From Oscillospiraceae bacterium (GTDB taxonomy: Bacteria > Bacillota > Clostridia > Oscillospirales > Acutalibacteraceae): a DNA stretch of 25,630 nucleotides. The stretch spans positions 1 through 25,630 of the forward strand of contig JAITBA010000149.1 of the NCBI GenBank assembly GCA_031283835.1, read 5' to 3'. Under the pieces are notes generated by a model, which saw only the letters and a list, made by a program, of their open reading frames with translations, ran no database searches and was not told the origin of the DNA. Every line of letters starts with the position of its first letter. Position 1 is the first letter of the stretch. The position numbers and the translations under genes are program-made. This document shows positions 14,643-21,118 of this stretch, in pieces.

Positions 14643-15896
14643 TCAAGATATCGTTAGCAGCTGCCAGGCGAGGTGCAACGCGGCTTTTGTGGCGACGGTG
14701 CGGTTGTAGTCGCGGTCGTCGCGGCCGGTGTTGAGCTGCCGGTGCAGCGTTTGGTTGCCATTTGTTGCGGCAAGATAAACCAGGCCGGCCGGTTTGTTTG
14801 TGCCTTGGGCGCTTGGCCCGGCAACGCCGGTGACAGACACGGCGAGATCGGCCCCGGATTGCGCGCGCGCGCCGTGTGCCATGGCCTCGGCACATTCCGC
14901 GCTCACCGCGCCGTGGGTGGCAAGCGTTGTGGGCGCAACGCCCAGCAGACGCTGTTTGGCTTCGTTGGCGTAGCAGACAAAGCCATAGCCAAACACTTCG
15001 GACGCGCCGGGTAGATCGGTCAGGCTTTTGGCCACCGCGCCGCCGGTGCAGCTTTCGGCAAACGAAATGGTTTTTGCTTGGCTTTTTAGCAGATGCAAAA
15101 CAGAGGCGCTTAAGTTTTTGTCGACAGAATAGACGAACGCTTTGAGCAAATTTTGCAGTTCGGCCAGCACGGGAGCGCACAGGGCTTCGGCCGCTTCGTT
15201 TGTGGGGGCCGCCGCGGTTATGCGCAGGTAGGCCTCGCCGTCTTTGGCGTAGGGGGCCACGGTGGGGTTTTGGCACGCAAGCCAAGGGGCCGCCAGCGCC
15301 GCCAGGCGGCTTTCGCCAATGCCGTAGGTGCGCAGGTGGTGCGACACAATTGCGCCGGAAGATTTGCCGCGCAGGAGCGGGCGCAGCGCCCCGATGAACA
15401 TGGGCTGCAGCTCACGCGGGGGGCCGGGCAGCAGGGCCACAATTTTGCCTTCGTCTGTGCGGAGGCAGCAGCCGGGGGCGGTGCCGTTTTCATTGTAAAG
15501 AACGGTGCAGCCTTGCGGCACGAGGGCTTGCTTGAAGTTGTTGTTGGAGCAGGGGGCCCCGTGCCGGGCGAAGAAAGCTTTGATTGCCTGCCGCTGCGCG
15601 GCGTCTTCGGCAAGCGGCAGACCCAGGGCTTCGCAGACGACCTCTTTGGTCAAATCGTCGGGCGTGGGGCCAAGACCGCCGCTGCACAGGACGATGTCGC
15701 TGCGGCCGAGCGCCTGCAAAAAATCTTCGCGGAGCCGTGCGGGGTTGTCTCCCACGGTGAGGACGCGTTGCACGCCAATGCCCATGGCGGCCAGTTCTTT
15801 GCAAAGAAAACGCGCGTTGGTGTTGAGGATTTCGCCCAAAAGCAACTCTGTGCCCACGGTGAGGATTTCGCAAATTTTTAGCTCTCGCGCTTGCAT
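14643..15896 (-). CDS. cinA: CinA, competence/damage-inducible protein A family
   Basis: This 417-residue cytoplasmic protein has an N-terminal molybdopterin-binding-like (MoCF) domain and a C-terminal CinA amidase domain. Visible motifs are ILTVGTELLLGEILNTNA (11-28), SGGLGPTPDD (72-81), LLPGPPREL (155-163), AESCTGG (280-286) and VSVTGVAGP (about 358-366). Family members act as nicotinamide-mononucleotide deamidase and/or ADP-ribose pyrophosphatase in pyridine-nucleotide recycling; some are linked to competence. Both domains look intact. ATG 15896 overlaps the thiI end by 19 bases, with AAGGGGTG as ribosome site inside thiI. A longer reading frame upstream is antisense-free but overlaps thiI in another phase and lacks support. 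It sits between thiI and a sortase gene. Confidence 0.94.
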   Translation of the reverse strand: MQARELKICEILTVGTELLLGEILNTNARFLCKELAAMGIGVQRVLTVGDNPARLREDFLQALGRSDIVLCSGGLGPTPDDLTKEVVCEALGLPLAEDAAQRQAIKAFFARHGAPCSNNNFKQALVPQGCTVLYNENGTAPGCCLRTDEGKIVALLPGPPRELQPMFIGALRPLLRGKSSGAIVSHHLRTYGIGESRLAALAAPWLACQNPTVAPYAKDGEAYLRITAAAPTNEAAEALCAPVLAELQNLLKAFVYSVDKNLSASVLHLLKSQAKTISFAESCTGGAVAKSLTDLPGASEVFGYGFVCYANEAKQRLLGVAPTTLATHGAVSAECAEAMAHGARAQSGADLAVSVTGVAGPSAQGTNKPAGLVYLAATNGNQTLHRQLNTGRDDRDYNRTVATKAALHLAWQLLTIS

Positions 15897-17080
15897 GGCT
15901 GCACCCCTTCCGCTTCGATGGAAAGAAATTGCGCGCCTTTGAGGGCGTCTGCCAGTAGTATGTCCCAATCGAGGGATTGTTCGGCTTGGGTGAGCATGGA
16001 AAGCTTTGGTTTGGTGCGGGGGTGGCGCGGGGTAAAAACGGTGCAGCAATCTTCGTAGGGCAAAACGGAAATCTCGAAGGTTTCGATTTTGCGGGCGATT
16101 TCGATGGTTTCGTTTTTATCCATGCCAACAAGCGGGCGGAAAACGGGGAGGGTTAGCGCGCTGTTGGTGCAGGCGAGGGCCTGCAGGGTTTGGCTGGCCA
16201 CCTGGCCCAGGCTTTCGCCGGTGATGAGCGCACCGCAGTTTTCGCGCAGGGCAATTTGTTCCGCAATGCGCATCATGGCTCGCCGCATCACCAGAGTAAA
16301 GAGGTCTTCGGGGCAGCGTTCGCGGATCTGCTCCTGGAAGGCGGTGAAGGGCACAACAAACAGGCGCACGCGCCCGGCGTAGCCCGCCACGGCGGCAAGC
16401 AGCTTGTGCACTTTTTCTTCGGCGCGGGGGCTGGTGTAGGGCGGGGAAGCAAAGTGCACCGCTGTGAGCCGCAGACCCCTGCGGGCCATCATCCAGGCGG
16501 CCACAGGGCTGTCGATGCCGCCGGAAATGAGCAGCACAGCCTCGCCCGCCGTGCCCACCGGCAGCCCGCCTGCCCCCCGCAACTGGCCGGCGTGAAGAAA
16601 GGCGTACTGGTCGCGGATCTCGATATGTATGGTGACGTCGGGCTGACGCACATCTACGCGCAGGTGCGGGAAGGCGTTGCACAGCACTTCGCCCATCTCT
16701 TCGCAGATTTGCGGCGACCGGAGGGGAAAGCGTTTGTCGGAACGCTTGGCCTCGCACTTGAACGTGCGGGCAAAACGGAGCGCGTCGCTTAGGTAGGAGG
16801 GGGCGGCGGCAAGGAGGGTGGTCATGTCTTTTGGCAGGCGCAGCGCCCGGGAATAGCCGGCAATGCCGAAGACCTTGCCGGTTTTTTCGGCGGCGGCGGC
16901 CATGTTGACAGAAGGCGCGCCCGGAATGGCCTGGAGGGTGGACTGTGACCAGTGGTATTGCCAGGGGCCAAGAGGGCGCAAGGCCCGCCGCAGATTCTTT
17001 AGGAGCTGGTCTTCGAATGTGCGGCGGTTGAGCCCCTTGAGCACCAACTCACCGGCTTTGATAAGCAGGACTTCGTTCAT
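15878..17080 (-). CDS. thiI: tRNA 4-thiouridine synthase (ThiI), short form without rhodanese domain
   Basis: ThiI adenylates uridine 8 of tRNA and exchanges oxygen for sulfur; some members also serve thiamine synthesis. This 400-residue protein has an N-terminal ferredoxin-like/THUMP region (about 1-165), the PP-loop SGGIDSPVA (186-194) and the family stretches LFTLVMRRAMMRIAEQIA, ITGESLGQVASQT and PLVGMDKNE. C345-C346 in PYEDCCTVFTP fall where the catalytic cysteine of longer ThiI lies. There is no rhodanese domain, as in many Gram-positive ThiI. In those bacteria a dedicated cysteine desulfurase delivers the sulfur, and one is encoded 49 bases upstream on the same strand. GAGGAA lies just before ATG 17080. 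An upstream extension in frame is possible but lacks a ribosome site. Confidence 0.95.
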   Translation of the reverse strand: MNEVLLIKAGELVLKGLNRRTFEDQLLKNLRRALRPLGPWQYHWSQSTLQAIPGAPSVNMAAAAEKTGKVFGIAGYSRALRLPKDMTTLLAAAPSYLSDALRFARTFKCEAKRSDKRFPLRSPQICEEMGEVLCNAFPHLRVDVRQPDVTIHIEIRDQYAFLHAGQLRGAGGLPVGTAGEAVLLISGGIDSPVAAWMMARRGLRLTAVHFASPPYTSPRAEEKVHKLLAAVAGYAGRVRLFVVPFTAFQEQIRERCPEDLFTLVMRRAMMRIAEQIALRENCGALITGESLGQVASQTLQALACTNSALTLPVFRPLVGMDKNETIEIARKIETFEISVLPYEDCCTVFTPRHPRTKPKLSMLTQAEQSLDWDILLADALKGAQFLSIEAEGVQPCKRES

Positions 17081-17129
17081 GTGGATTCCTCGGTGTGTTT
17101 CGTTCAAATTCCTTTCTCGCTCCTCTTTT

Positions 17130-18260
17130 TTAGGTGTGCGCCAGCGTGTGCCGCGCTTCGGTGAGGGCGAAGAGAAAGGCGTCGATTTCGTCGCAGGTGG
17201 TGTAGCGGGAAAGGCTGATGCGCAGAGCGCCGTTGATTTCGGGCTCGCCAAGACCCATGGCTTGCAGCACGCGGCTTTTTTTGCCCTTTGCGCAGGCGGA
17301 ACCGGCGGATACATAGACACCGCGGGCCGAAAGGAAGTTGAGCAGGGTTTCGCTCATGAGCCCGGGCACAGAGATGTTGGTCAGGTAGGCTAAGGAATCG
17401 GCGGGGGAGTTGATGCGAACGCCTTTGATGGTTTGCAGGCCGGCCACCAGACGCTCGCGCAGGGTGCCGACGTAGGCGAGGGCTTGCTGGGGGTTGGGCA
17501 AGGCTTTTGCCGCGGCGGCGAACCCGGCAATGGCGGGCATGGCCTCGGTGCCGGGGCGCAGCTTGCCTTCTTGCGAGCCGCCGAACAAAATGGGCTGCAG
17601 CTTGACGCCTTTGCGGATATAGAGCGCGCCCGCGCCCTTGGGGCCGTGAATTTTGTGCGAGCTGACTGTTAGGAGGTCGACACCCATGTGCTGGGGGGCC
17701 AGAGCGAGCTTGCCGTAGGCCTGCACAGCGTCGCAGTGGATGAGGGCGGGCGCGCCCGCGTAGCGCACCGCGCGGCGAAGGGAATCGACGGGTTGCAGCG
17801 AGCCGACCTCGTTGTTCACCGCCATAAGGCTGACCAGGATGGTTTCGGCATTGATGGCGCGCGCCAGTTCTTGTTCCGAGACCCGACCCTTGCTGTCTAC
17901 GCCAAGGTAGACGACTTCGAACCCGCGGGTTTGCAGTTCGGCCGCGCTTTCGGCAATGCTAGAATGTTCGACGGCGGAGATGACAATGCGCCGCCCGCGC
18001 CGCCGCCGCGCCGCCGCCGCGCCAAACAACGCCAGGTTGTTGGCCTCGGTGCCGCCAGAGGTGAAGGTGATTTCGTCGGGCTTGGCAGAAAGGCTGGCGG
18101 CCACCAGCGCCCGCGCGTCTTGCAGCAGATGTTCGGCCGCAAGACCCGCCTGGTGCAGCGACGAAGGGTTGCCCCACAGGTGGGTCAGCGCCTCCTGCAT
18201 GGCTTCGGTGGCTTCGCGGCACGGCGGGGTGGTTGCGCTGTTGTCAAGATAAGCTTCCAT
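17130..18260 (-). CDS. Cysteine desulfurase, NifS/NifZ type, partner of ThiI
   Basis: This 376-residue PLP enzyme takes sulfur from cysteine as an enzyme persulfide. It begins MEAYLDNSATTPP and shows TSGGTEANNLAL (67-78), the catalytic H99 in AVEHSSI, D177 in IHCDAVQ, the cofactor lysine K203 in SSHKIHGPKG, LRPGTE and the mobile-loop cysteine C323 in SAGSACAKGKK. The placement beside a rhodanese-less thiI points to the NifZ-type role of feeding ThiI for tRNA thiolation, though a wider role cannot be excluded. The start is fixed by GGAGGTGA five bases before ATG 18260; the frame runs 18 codons further upstream without a ribosome site. It is the first gene of the operon, behind a consensus-like promoter at 18319-18347. 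Between residues 82 and 91 it has an Arg-rich insert (ARRRRGRR) not typical of the family. Confidence 0.95.
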   Translation of the reverse strand: MEAYLDNSATTPPCREATEAMQEALTHLWGNPSSLHQAGLAAEHLLQDARALVAASLSAKPDEITFTSGGTEANNLALFGAAAARRRRGRRIVISAVEHSSIAESAAELQTRGFEVVYLGVDSKGRVSEQELARAINAETILVSLMAVNNEVGSLQPVDSLRRAVRYAGAPALIHCDAVQAYGKLALAPQHMGVDLLTVSSHKIHGPKGAGALYIRKGVKLQPILFGGSQEGKLRPGTEAMPAIAGFAAAAKALPNPQQALAYVGTLRERLVAGLQTIKGVRINSPADSLAYLTNISVPGLMSETLLNFLSARGVYVSAGSACAKGKKSRVLQAMGLGEPEINGALRISLSRYTTCDEIDAFLFALTEARHTLAHT

Positions 18261-18318
18261 GTCAGTCACCTCCAAAAACGACGGGTTGCGCCCCACGTTG
18301 GACGGGATTGGCAAGTCT

Positions 18319-18347
18319 ATTATACATAATAATTGCTCCTAATGCAA
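18319..18347 (-). promoter_or_regulatory. Promoter of the desulfurase-thiI-cinA-sortase operon
   Basis: On the minus strand TTGCAT (18342-18347) and a perfect TATAAT (18319-18324) are 17 bases apart. This gives a leader of about 50 bases before the desulfurase start. A small hairpin (CATTGT/ACAATG, 18380-18394) lies just upstream. Confidence 0.75.
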
Positions 18348-18746
18348 TGTGAATTTGAGAAAAAGTTGAGAAATCTTTTCATTGTTTCACAATGTTACCC
18401 AATTATGACTTTAGTGTGAAAAGGAAATTCCATAATCAGGGATGAAAACAGACGGTTTGCTTTCATATTCAGTATATGCACGGAAGGGACAGGGGTGCCG
18501 GACGTGTTTTTTTGTGGATGATTTTGGCAGAAAAGGCACCCGCAAGCGTGGTTTGAGAATAGTGAAGACCCCTGCCGCACCGAGGGCAGGGGCCTTGCGG
18601 CGAAACGTTACGGTGGCCTTGGGGACCTGTGTTCGTGCCTGCTTAGCGCGCGTCTTCCGGTAGATTTTTGTTTTTTTGGAACACGCAAGTATTCCGGCAA
18701 AAAATCCGCTTGAGATTGGAGCGGTGCAGGCGACGCATACGGGTTC
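18348..18746. other. 400-base stretch without a convincing gene
   Basis: The stretch holds several hairpins but no supported coding region. A GC-rich stem CCCCTGCC (18569-18576) pairs with GGCAGGGG (18585-18592) but is not followed by a T-run on either strand. GGGTGCC (about 18494-18500) can pair with GGCACCC (about 18535-18541). A plus-strand reading frame of 73 codons starts at 18442 but has no ribosome site and an Arg-rich, composition-driven product. A small RNA is possible; I cannot match it to tmRNA, 6S, SRP RNA or RNase P RNA by eye. Confidence 0.4.
18699..18724 (-). terminator. Probable terminator of the XRE regulator gene
   Basis: On the minus strand CCGCT and AGCGG form a five-base stem with a nine-base loop, followed by ATTTTTT. 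It lies 23 bases after the stop of the XRE gene. The stem is short, so strength is uncertain. Confidence 0.5.
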
Positions 18747-18989
18747 TTAGATGTTGAGCAGCCAGTTAACGCTTACGTCGAGGGCCTGGGCGATGCACTT
18801 AAGCTCCATGTCGGTGACGAGGCGGTATTGGCCTTCCAGCTTTGAAAGGCCGGAAGCGTTTAAATCGACACCGTTAATTTGCAGCTGCGTGAGCAGGTCT
18901 TTTTGCTTGATATGCAGCTCGCGACGGCGTTGCTCCACCCGTGCGCCAATAATGTTGCGGTCCCCCAGGGCCTGTTGTCTTGTGCGCAA
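18747..18989 (-). CDS. Small XRE-family helix-turn-helix regulator
   Basis: This protein of about 80 residues is almost entirely one Cro/C1-type DNA-binding domain: IIGARVEQRRRELHIKQKDLLTQL, then a longer turn (QINGVDLNASGLSKLEGQYR), and LVTDMELKCIAQALDVSVNWLLN. No sensor domain is present. I give TTG 18989 as the start because GGAGG lies eight bases upstream. The alternative ATG 19013 adds eight residues, but the promoter -10 ends five bases before it, so that ATG would be translated from a leaderless or nearly leaderless message. The gene is monocistronic, transcribed away from the sortase/surface protein pair across 365 bases, and may regulate itself or that pair. No target site could be identified. 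Confidence 0.82.
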   Translation of the reverse strand: MRTRQQALGDRNIIGARVEQRRRELHIKQKDLLTQLQINGVDLNASGLSKLEGQYRLVTDMELKCIAQALDVSVNWLLNI

Positions 18990-18995
18990 TACGAT

Positions 18996-19004
18996 CTCCT
19001 CCCC
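18996..19004 (-). promoter_or_regulatory. Ribosome site inside the longer XRE reading frame
   Basis: GGGGAGGAG on the minus strand lies inside the frame that starts at ATG 19013, eight bases (from GGAGG) before an in-frame TTG at 18989. It is the strongest ribosome site near the gene and argues for the TTG start. Confidence 0.6.
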
Positions 19005-19018
19005 TTTATTCATTAGGT

Positions 19019-19047
19019 AGTATAACAGAAATCAAAAATGATTGCAA
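19019..19047 (-). promoter_or_regulatory. XRE promoter placed almost on the start codon
   Basis: TTGCAA (19042-19047) and TATACT (19019-19024) on the minus strand are 17 bases apart. The expected transcript start, six to eight bases after the -10, falls on the ATG at 19011-19013. Confidence 0.68.
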
Positions 19048-19378
19048 GCGGTTACATAAAAAATGACAAAATTTATTTCTCGAATCCTTTTCATCACACT
19101 TTAATGCGGCGTGAAAGGTTGACTGCAAAAAAAACTTCGGCTGTAACGAATTAGCGAAACAGAAAATGCCCAAAAAGTGCAAGAAATTGTGCAATGAAGC
19201 GGAAAAAAACGGGAAAAATATTTTTTATTATGAAAAGTCTATGAAATTCGAAAGAAACTCACATTGATTGCCTTGACTTTGACAAGCTGAATTCTTATAA
19301 TTGGTTCACACTGTTGGGAATTTCATTCTACCCAAAGAAAAACGACGGACGTGAAAAACAAAGGAGCTCAAAAAAACA
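19048..19378 (+). other. AT-rich regulatory region before the sortase/surface protein pair
   Basis: About 330 bases without a gene and clearly more AT-rich than the flanks. It contains the strong promoter listed separately (19273-19301) and a weaker upstream candidate, TTGACT (19119-19124) with TGTAAC (19142-19147) at 17-base spacing. The ribosome site of the sortase (AAGGAG, 19361-19366) is 12 bases from its ATG, which is long. Nothing else was recognised. Confidence 0.5.
19273..19301 (+). promoter_or_regulatory. Strong promoter for the second sortase and surface protein
   Basis: TTGACT (19273-19278) and a perfect TATAAT (19296-19301) are exactly 17 bases apart. It leaves a leader of about 70 bases before ATG 19379. 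No other good promoter was seen before the surface protein, so it may drive both genes. Confidence 0.8.
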
Positions 19379-21028
19379 ATGGAAAGCAGCGCGATGAGGG
19401 CGGCTTATTTGCCGTCTGCTCCGCAGCCTGCGGAAATTCCGATTCTTGTGTTGGGAAGCACGCCGCTTCCTTCGTTGGATCTGTTGCTGCCGCGGCGGTG
19501 CCGGGCGGAGACGGTGCACATGGAGGGCGCACTGGGGGCGCGGCTCGGCTTTGCGCTTGTGCGCGTGCCGGTTGTGTTGCTGGTGGGCGGGTTTGACGGC
19601 GCGGCACTGCCGGGGATGGCGACGCTTTGCGAAAGCATCGCGATTGCTACCGGCGTGAGCGAGGCCGACGTGCGGTTTCGATGGGTGAAGGACGGCCCCC
19701 AGGTGCTGGGAGCGGAATTTTCGGTTGGCAGCAAAACGGTGTATGTGATTTCTGGGCAGGCGGCGCAGGCCGACACCATGCTCAGCTACTTAGGCAAGCG
19801 GCTCAACACAGCCGAAGCCAACCCCTGGCAGCGGCGGGCACAGGCCCCGCCCCGCGCCGCACCTTTGGCACCAAACTTGTGGCGGCAGGACGAAGAGAAA
19901 GAGCAGGAAAGCGCGCCCCGCGCCGCACCTGCGGCACCAAACTTGCCGCGGCAGGACGAAGAGAAAGAGCAGGAAAGCGCGCCCCGCGCCGCACCTGCGG
20001 CACCCAACCCCTGGCAGCGGCAGGACGAAGAGAAAGAGCAGGAAAGCGCGCCCCGCGCCGCACCTGCGGCACCCAACCCCTGGCGGCGGCAGGACGAAGA
20101 GAAAGAGCAGGAAAGCGCGCCCTTGCCGGAGACGGCAAAGCGAACGGCGAAAGCCCTGAAAAAGCTTCGTATTGCGCTGGGGGTTGTGCTGGTTACGGCG
20201 GCACTGGCGGGGGTGGTCAGCGGGGTGTATTTGCTGTTTTATCAGATGGAAAGCGGCAAGCAGGCAAAACTGGAGGGCTACACGGCCCAACTGTATCACA
20301 GGGAAGAAACACAGGACGACGCGGGGGGGCACGAAACTGCCTCCTATGGCAGCGGCGGCATGCTGGCGCGGTTTGCGGGGCTTTTTGCCAAGAACAGCGA
20401 CATTGCCGGTTGGCTCACGGTGCCGGGCGTGCAGGTGGATTTGCCCGTGGTGCTGGGCAAGGACAACGACTACTATCTGCGGCGCAATTTTGAGAAAGCA
20501 TATAGCCGTTATGGCACGCTCTTTTTTGACTGCCGGGACGTGTTAACGCCCAACGGCACCAGCAACAACTTGAGCATCTATGGCCACGAAACCAAGAGCG
20601 GCGCCATGTTTGGCCAGGTGAAGAAGTATCGCAACCTGGAATTTTATAAAAAAAACGCCAAATTCACGTTCAGCTCGCTCTTTGAAGAACGGCAATATGT
20701 GATTTTTGCGGTGACGATCCTCAATGCGGAGGCGGCGCAAGACAATGGCAACTTTTTTGACTGGCGCAACACGAACCTGGATGCGCCGGAAGAACTGGAA
20801 GCCTTTGCGCAAGCGGTGCAAAGACGCAGCATCTATCAAACAGGGGTTGACGTGCGGTTTGGCGACCAGCTGCTGAGCTTGACCACATGCACATATGAGT
20901 TTTTGGGCGCGCGCCTGGTGCTGTTTGCGCGGGCGGTGCGCGCGGGGGAAGAGATTGACGTGGCGAACGCAACAAAAAACCCCGACCCGCAAATGCCCGC
21001 CGCCTGGAGCGGCGATATATTCGTTTGA
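19379..21028 (+). CDS. Class B-type sortase with unusual N-terminal domain and repeat linker
   Basis: The 549-residue product has four parts. Residues 1-145 form a domain not usual in sortases, with VPVVLLVGGFDG and LGAEFSVGSKTVYVISG resembling the MoCF core of CinA (hypothesis). Residues 153-251 are a repeat linker: units of 22, 23 and 23 residues starting RQDEEKEQESAP at 169, 191 and 214, with a fourth partial copy at 237. Residues about 262-288 form one membrane segment. Residues about 325-530 are the sortase domain: IAGWLTVPGVQVDLPVV, H403 in SIYGHETKSG, C504 in LSLTTCTYEF and R518 in LVLFARAVR. With this topology the N-terminal domain and repeats are cytoplasmic and the catalytic domain is outside. 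It is about 200 residues longer than the sortase at 13577. The next gene, 90 bases on, encodes a large secreted repeat protein, its likely substrate. Confidence 0.9.
   Translation: MESSAMRAAYLPSAPQPAEIPILVLGSTPLPSLDLLLPRRCRAETVHMEGALGARLGFALVRVPVVLLVGGFDGAALPGMATLCESIAIATGVSEADVRFRWVKDGPQVLGAEFSVGSKTVYVISGQAAQADTMLSYLGKRLNTAEANPWQRRAQAPPRAAPLAPNLWRQDEEKEQESAPRAAPAAPNLPRQDEEKEQESAPRAAPAAPNPWQRQDEEKEQESAPRAAPAAPNPWRRQDEEKEQESAPLPETAKRTAKALKKLRIALGVVLVTAALAGVVSGVYLLFYQMESGKQAKLEGYTAQLYHREETQDDAGGHETASYGSGGMLARFAGLFAKNSDIAGWLTVPGVQVDLPVVLGKDNDYYLRRNFEKAYSRYGTLFFDCRDVLTPNGTSNNLSIYGHETKSGAMFGQVKKYRNLEFYKKNAKFTFSSLFEERQYVIFAVTILNAEAAQDNGNFFDWRNTNLDAPEELEAFAQAVQRRSIYQTGVDVRFGDQLLSLTTCTYEFLGARLVLFARAVRAGEEIDVANATKNPDPQMPAAWSGDIFV
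19883..20131 (+). repeat. In-frame tandem repeat (66-69 bases) in the sortase linker
   Basis: Three units and one partial unit encode charged RQDEEKEQES followed by Ala/Pro-rich APRAAPAAPN and a variable end (LP, PWQ, PWR). A degenerate Ala/Pro half-unit precedes them from about 19835. The DNA copies are nearly identical, including long exact stretches, which indicates recent duplication and likely copy-number variation between strains. All units are multiples of three, so the frame is kept. Confidence 0.92.
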
Positions 21029-21080
21029 TTTTCCCGGGTAACGACCCCGCGGGGAGTTTATATAGATGAAGATGGTTAAA

Positions 21081-21100
21081 TTCTTTTCCCAAGAAAAGAA
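21081..21100. other. Perfect inverted repeat between sortase and surface protein genes
   Basis: TTCTTTTC and GAAAAGAA form a perfect eight-base stem with the loop CCAA. It lies just before the ribosome site (AGGAAGG, 21101-21107) of the surface protein. As RNA it could affect translation or message stability; as DNA it could be a protein site. There is no T-run, so it is not a standard terminator. Confidence 0.6.
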
Positions 21101-21118
21101 AGGAAGGCACAAGAAAAA

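Noticed and set aside
15897..16049. Longer cinA start inside thiI
   Set aside because: The added residues lack CinA similarity and lie in thiI; ATG 15896 has a good ribosome site.
18569..18592. GC-rich hairpin as a terminator
   Set aside because: An eight-base stem is present, but neither side has a T-run and no gene ends nearby.
18442..18663. Plus-strand open frame of 73 codons in the gap before the XRE gene
   Set aside because: No ribosome site, Arg-rich product and overlap with hairpins; composition alone explains it.
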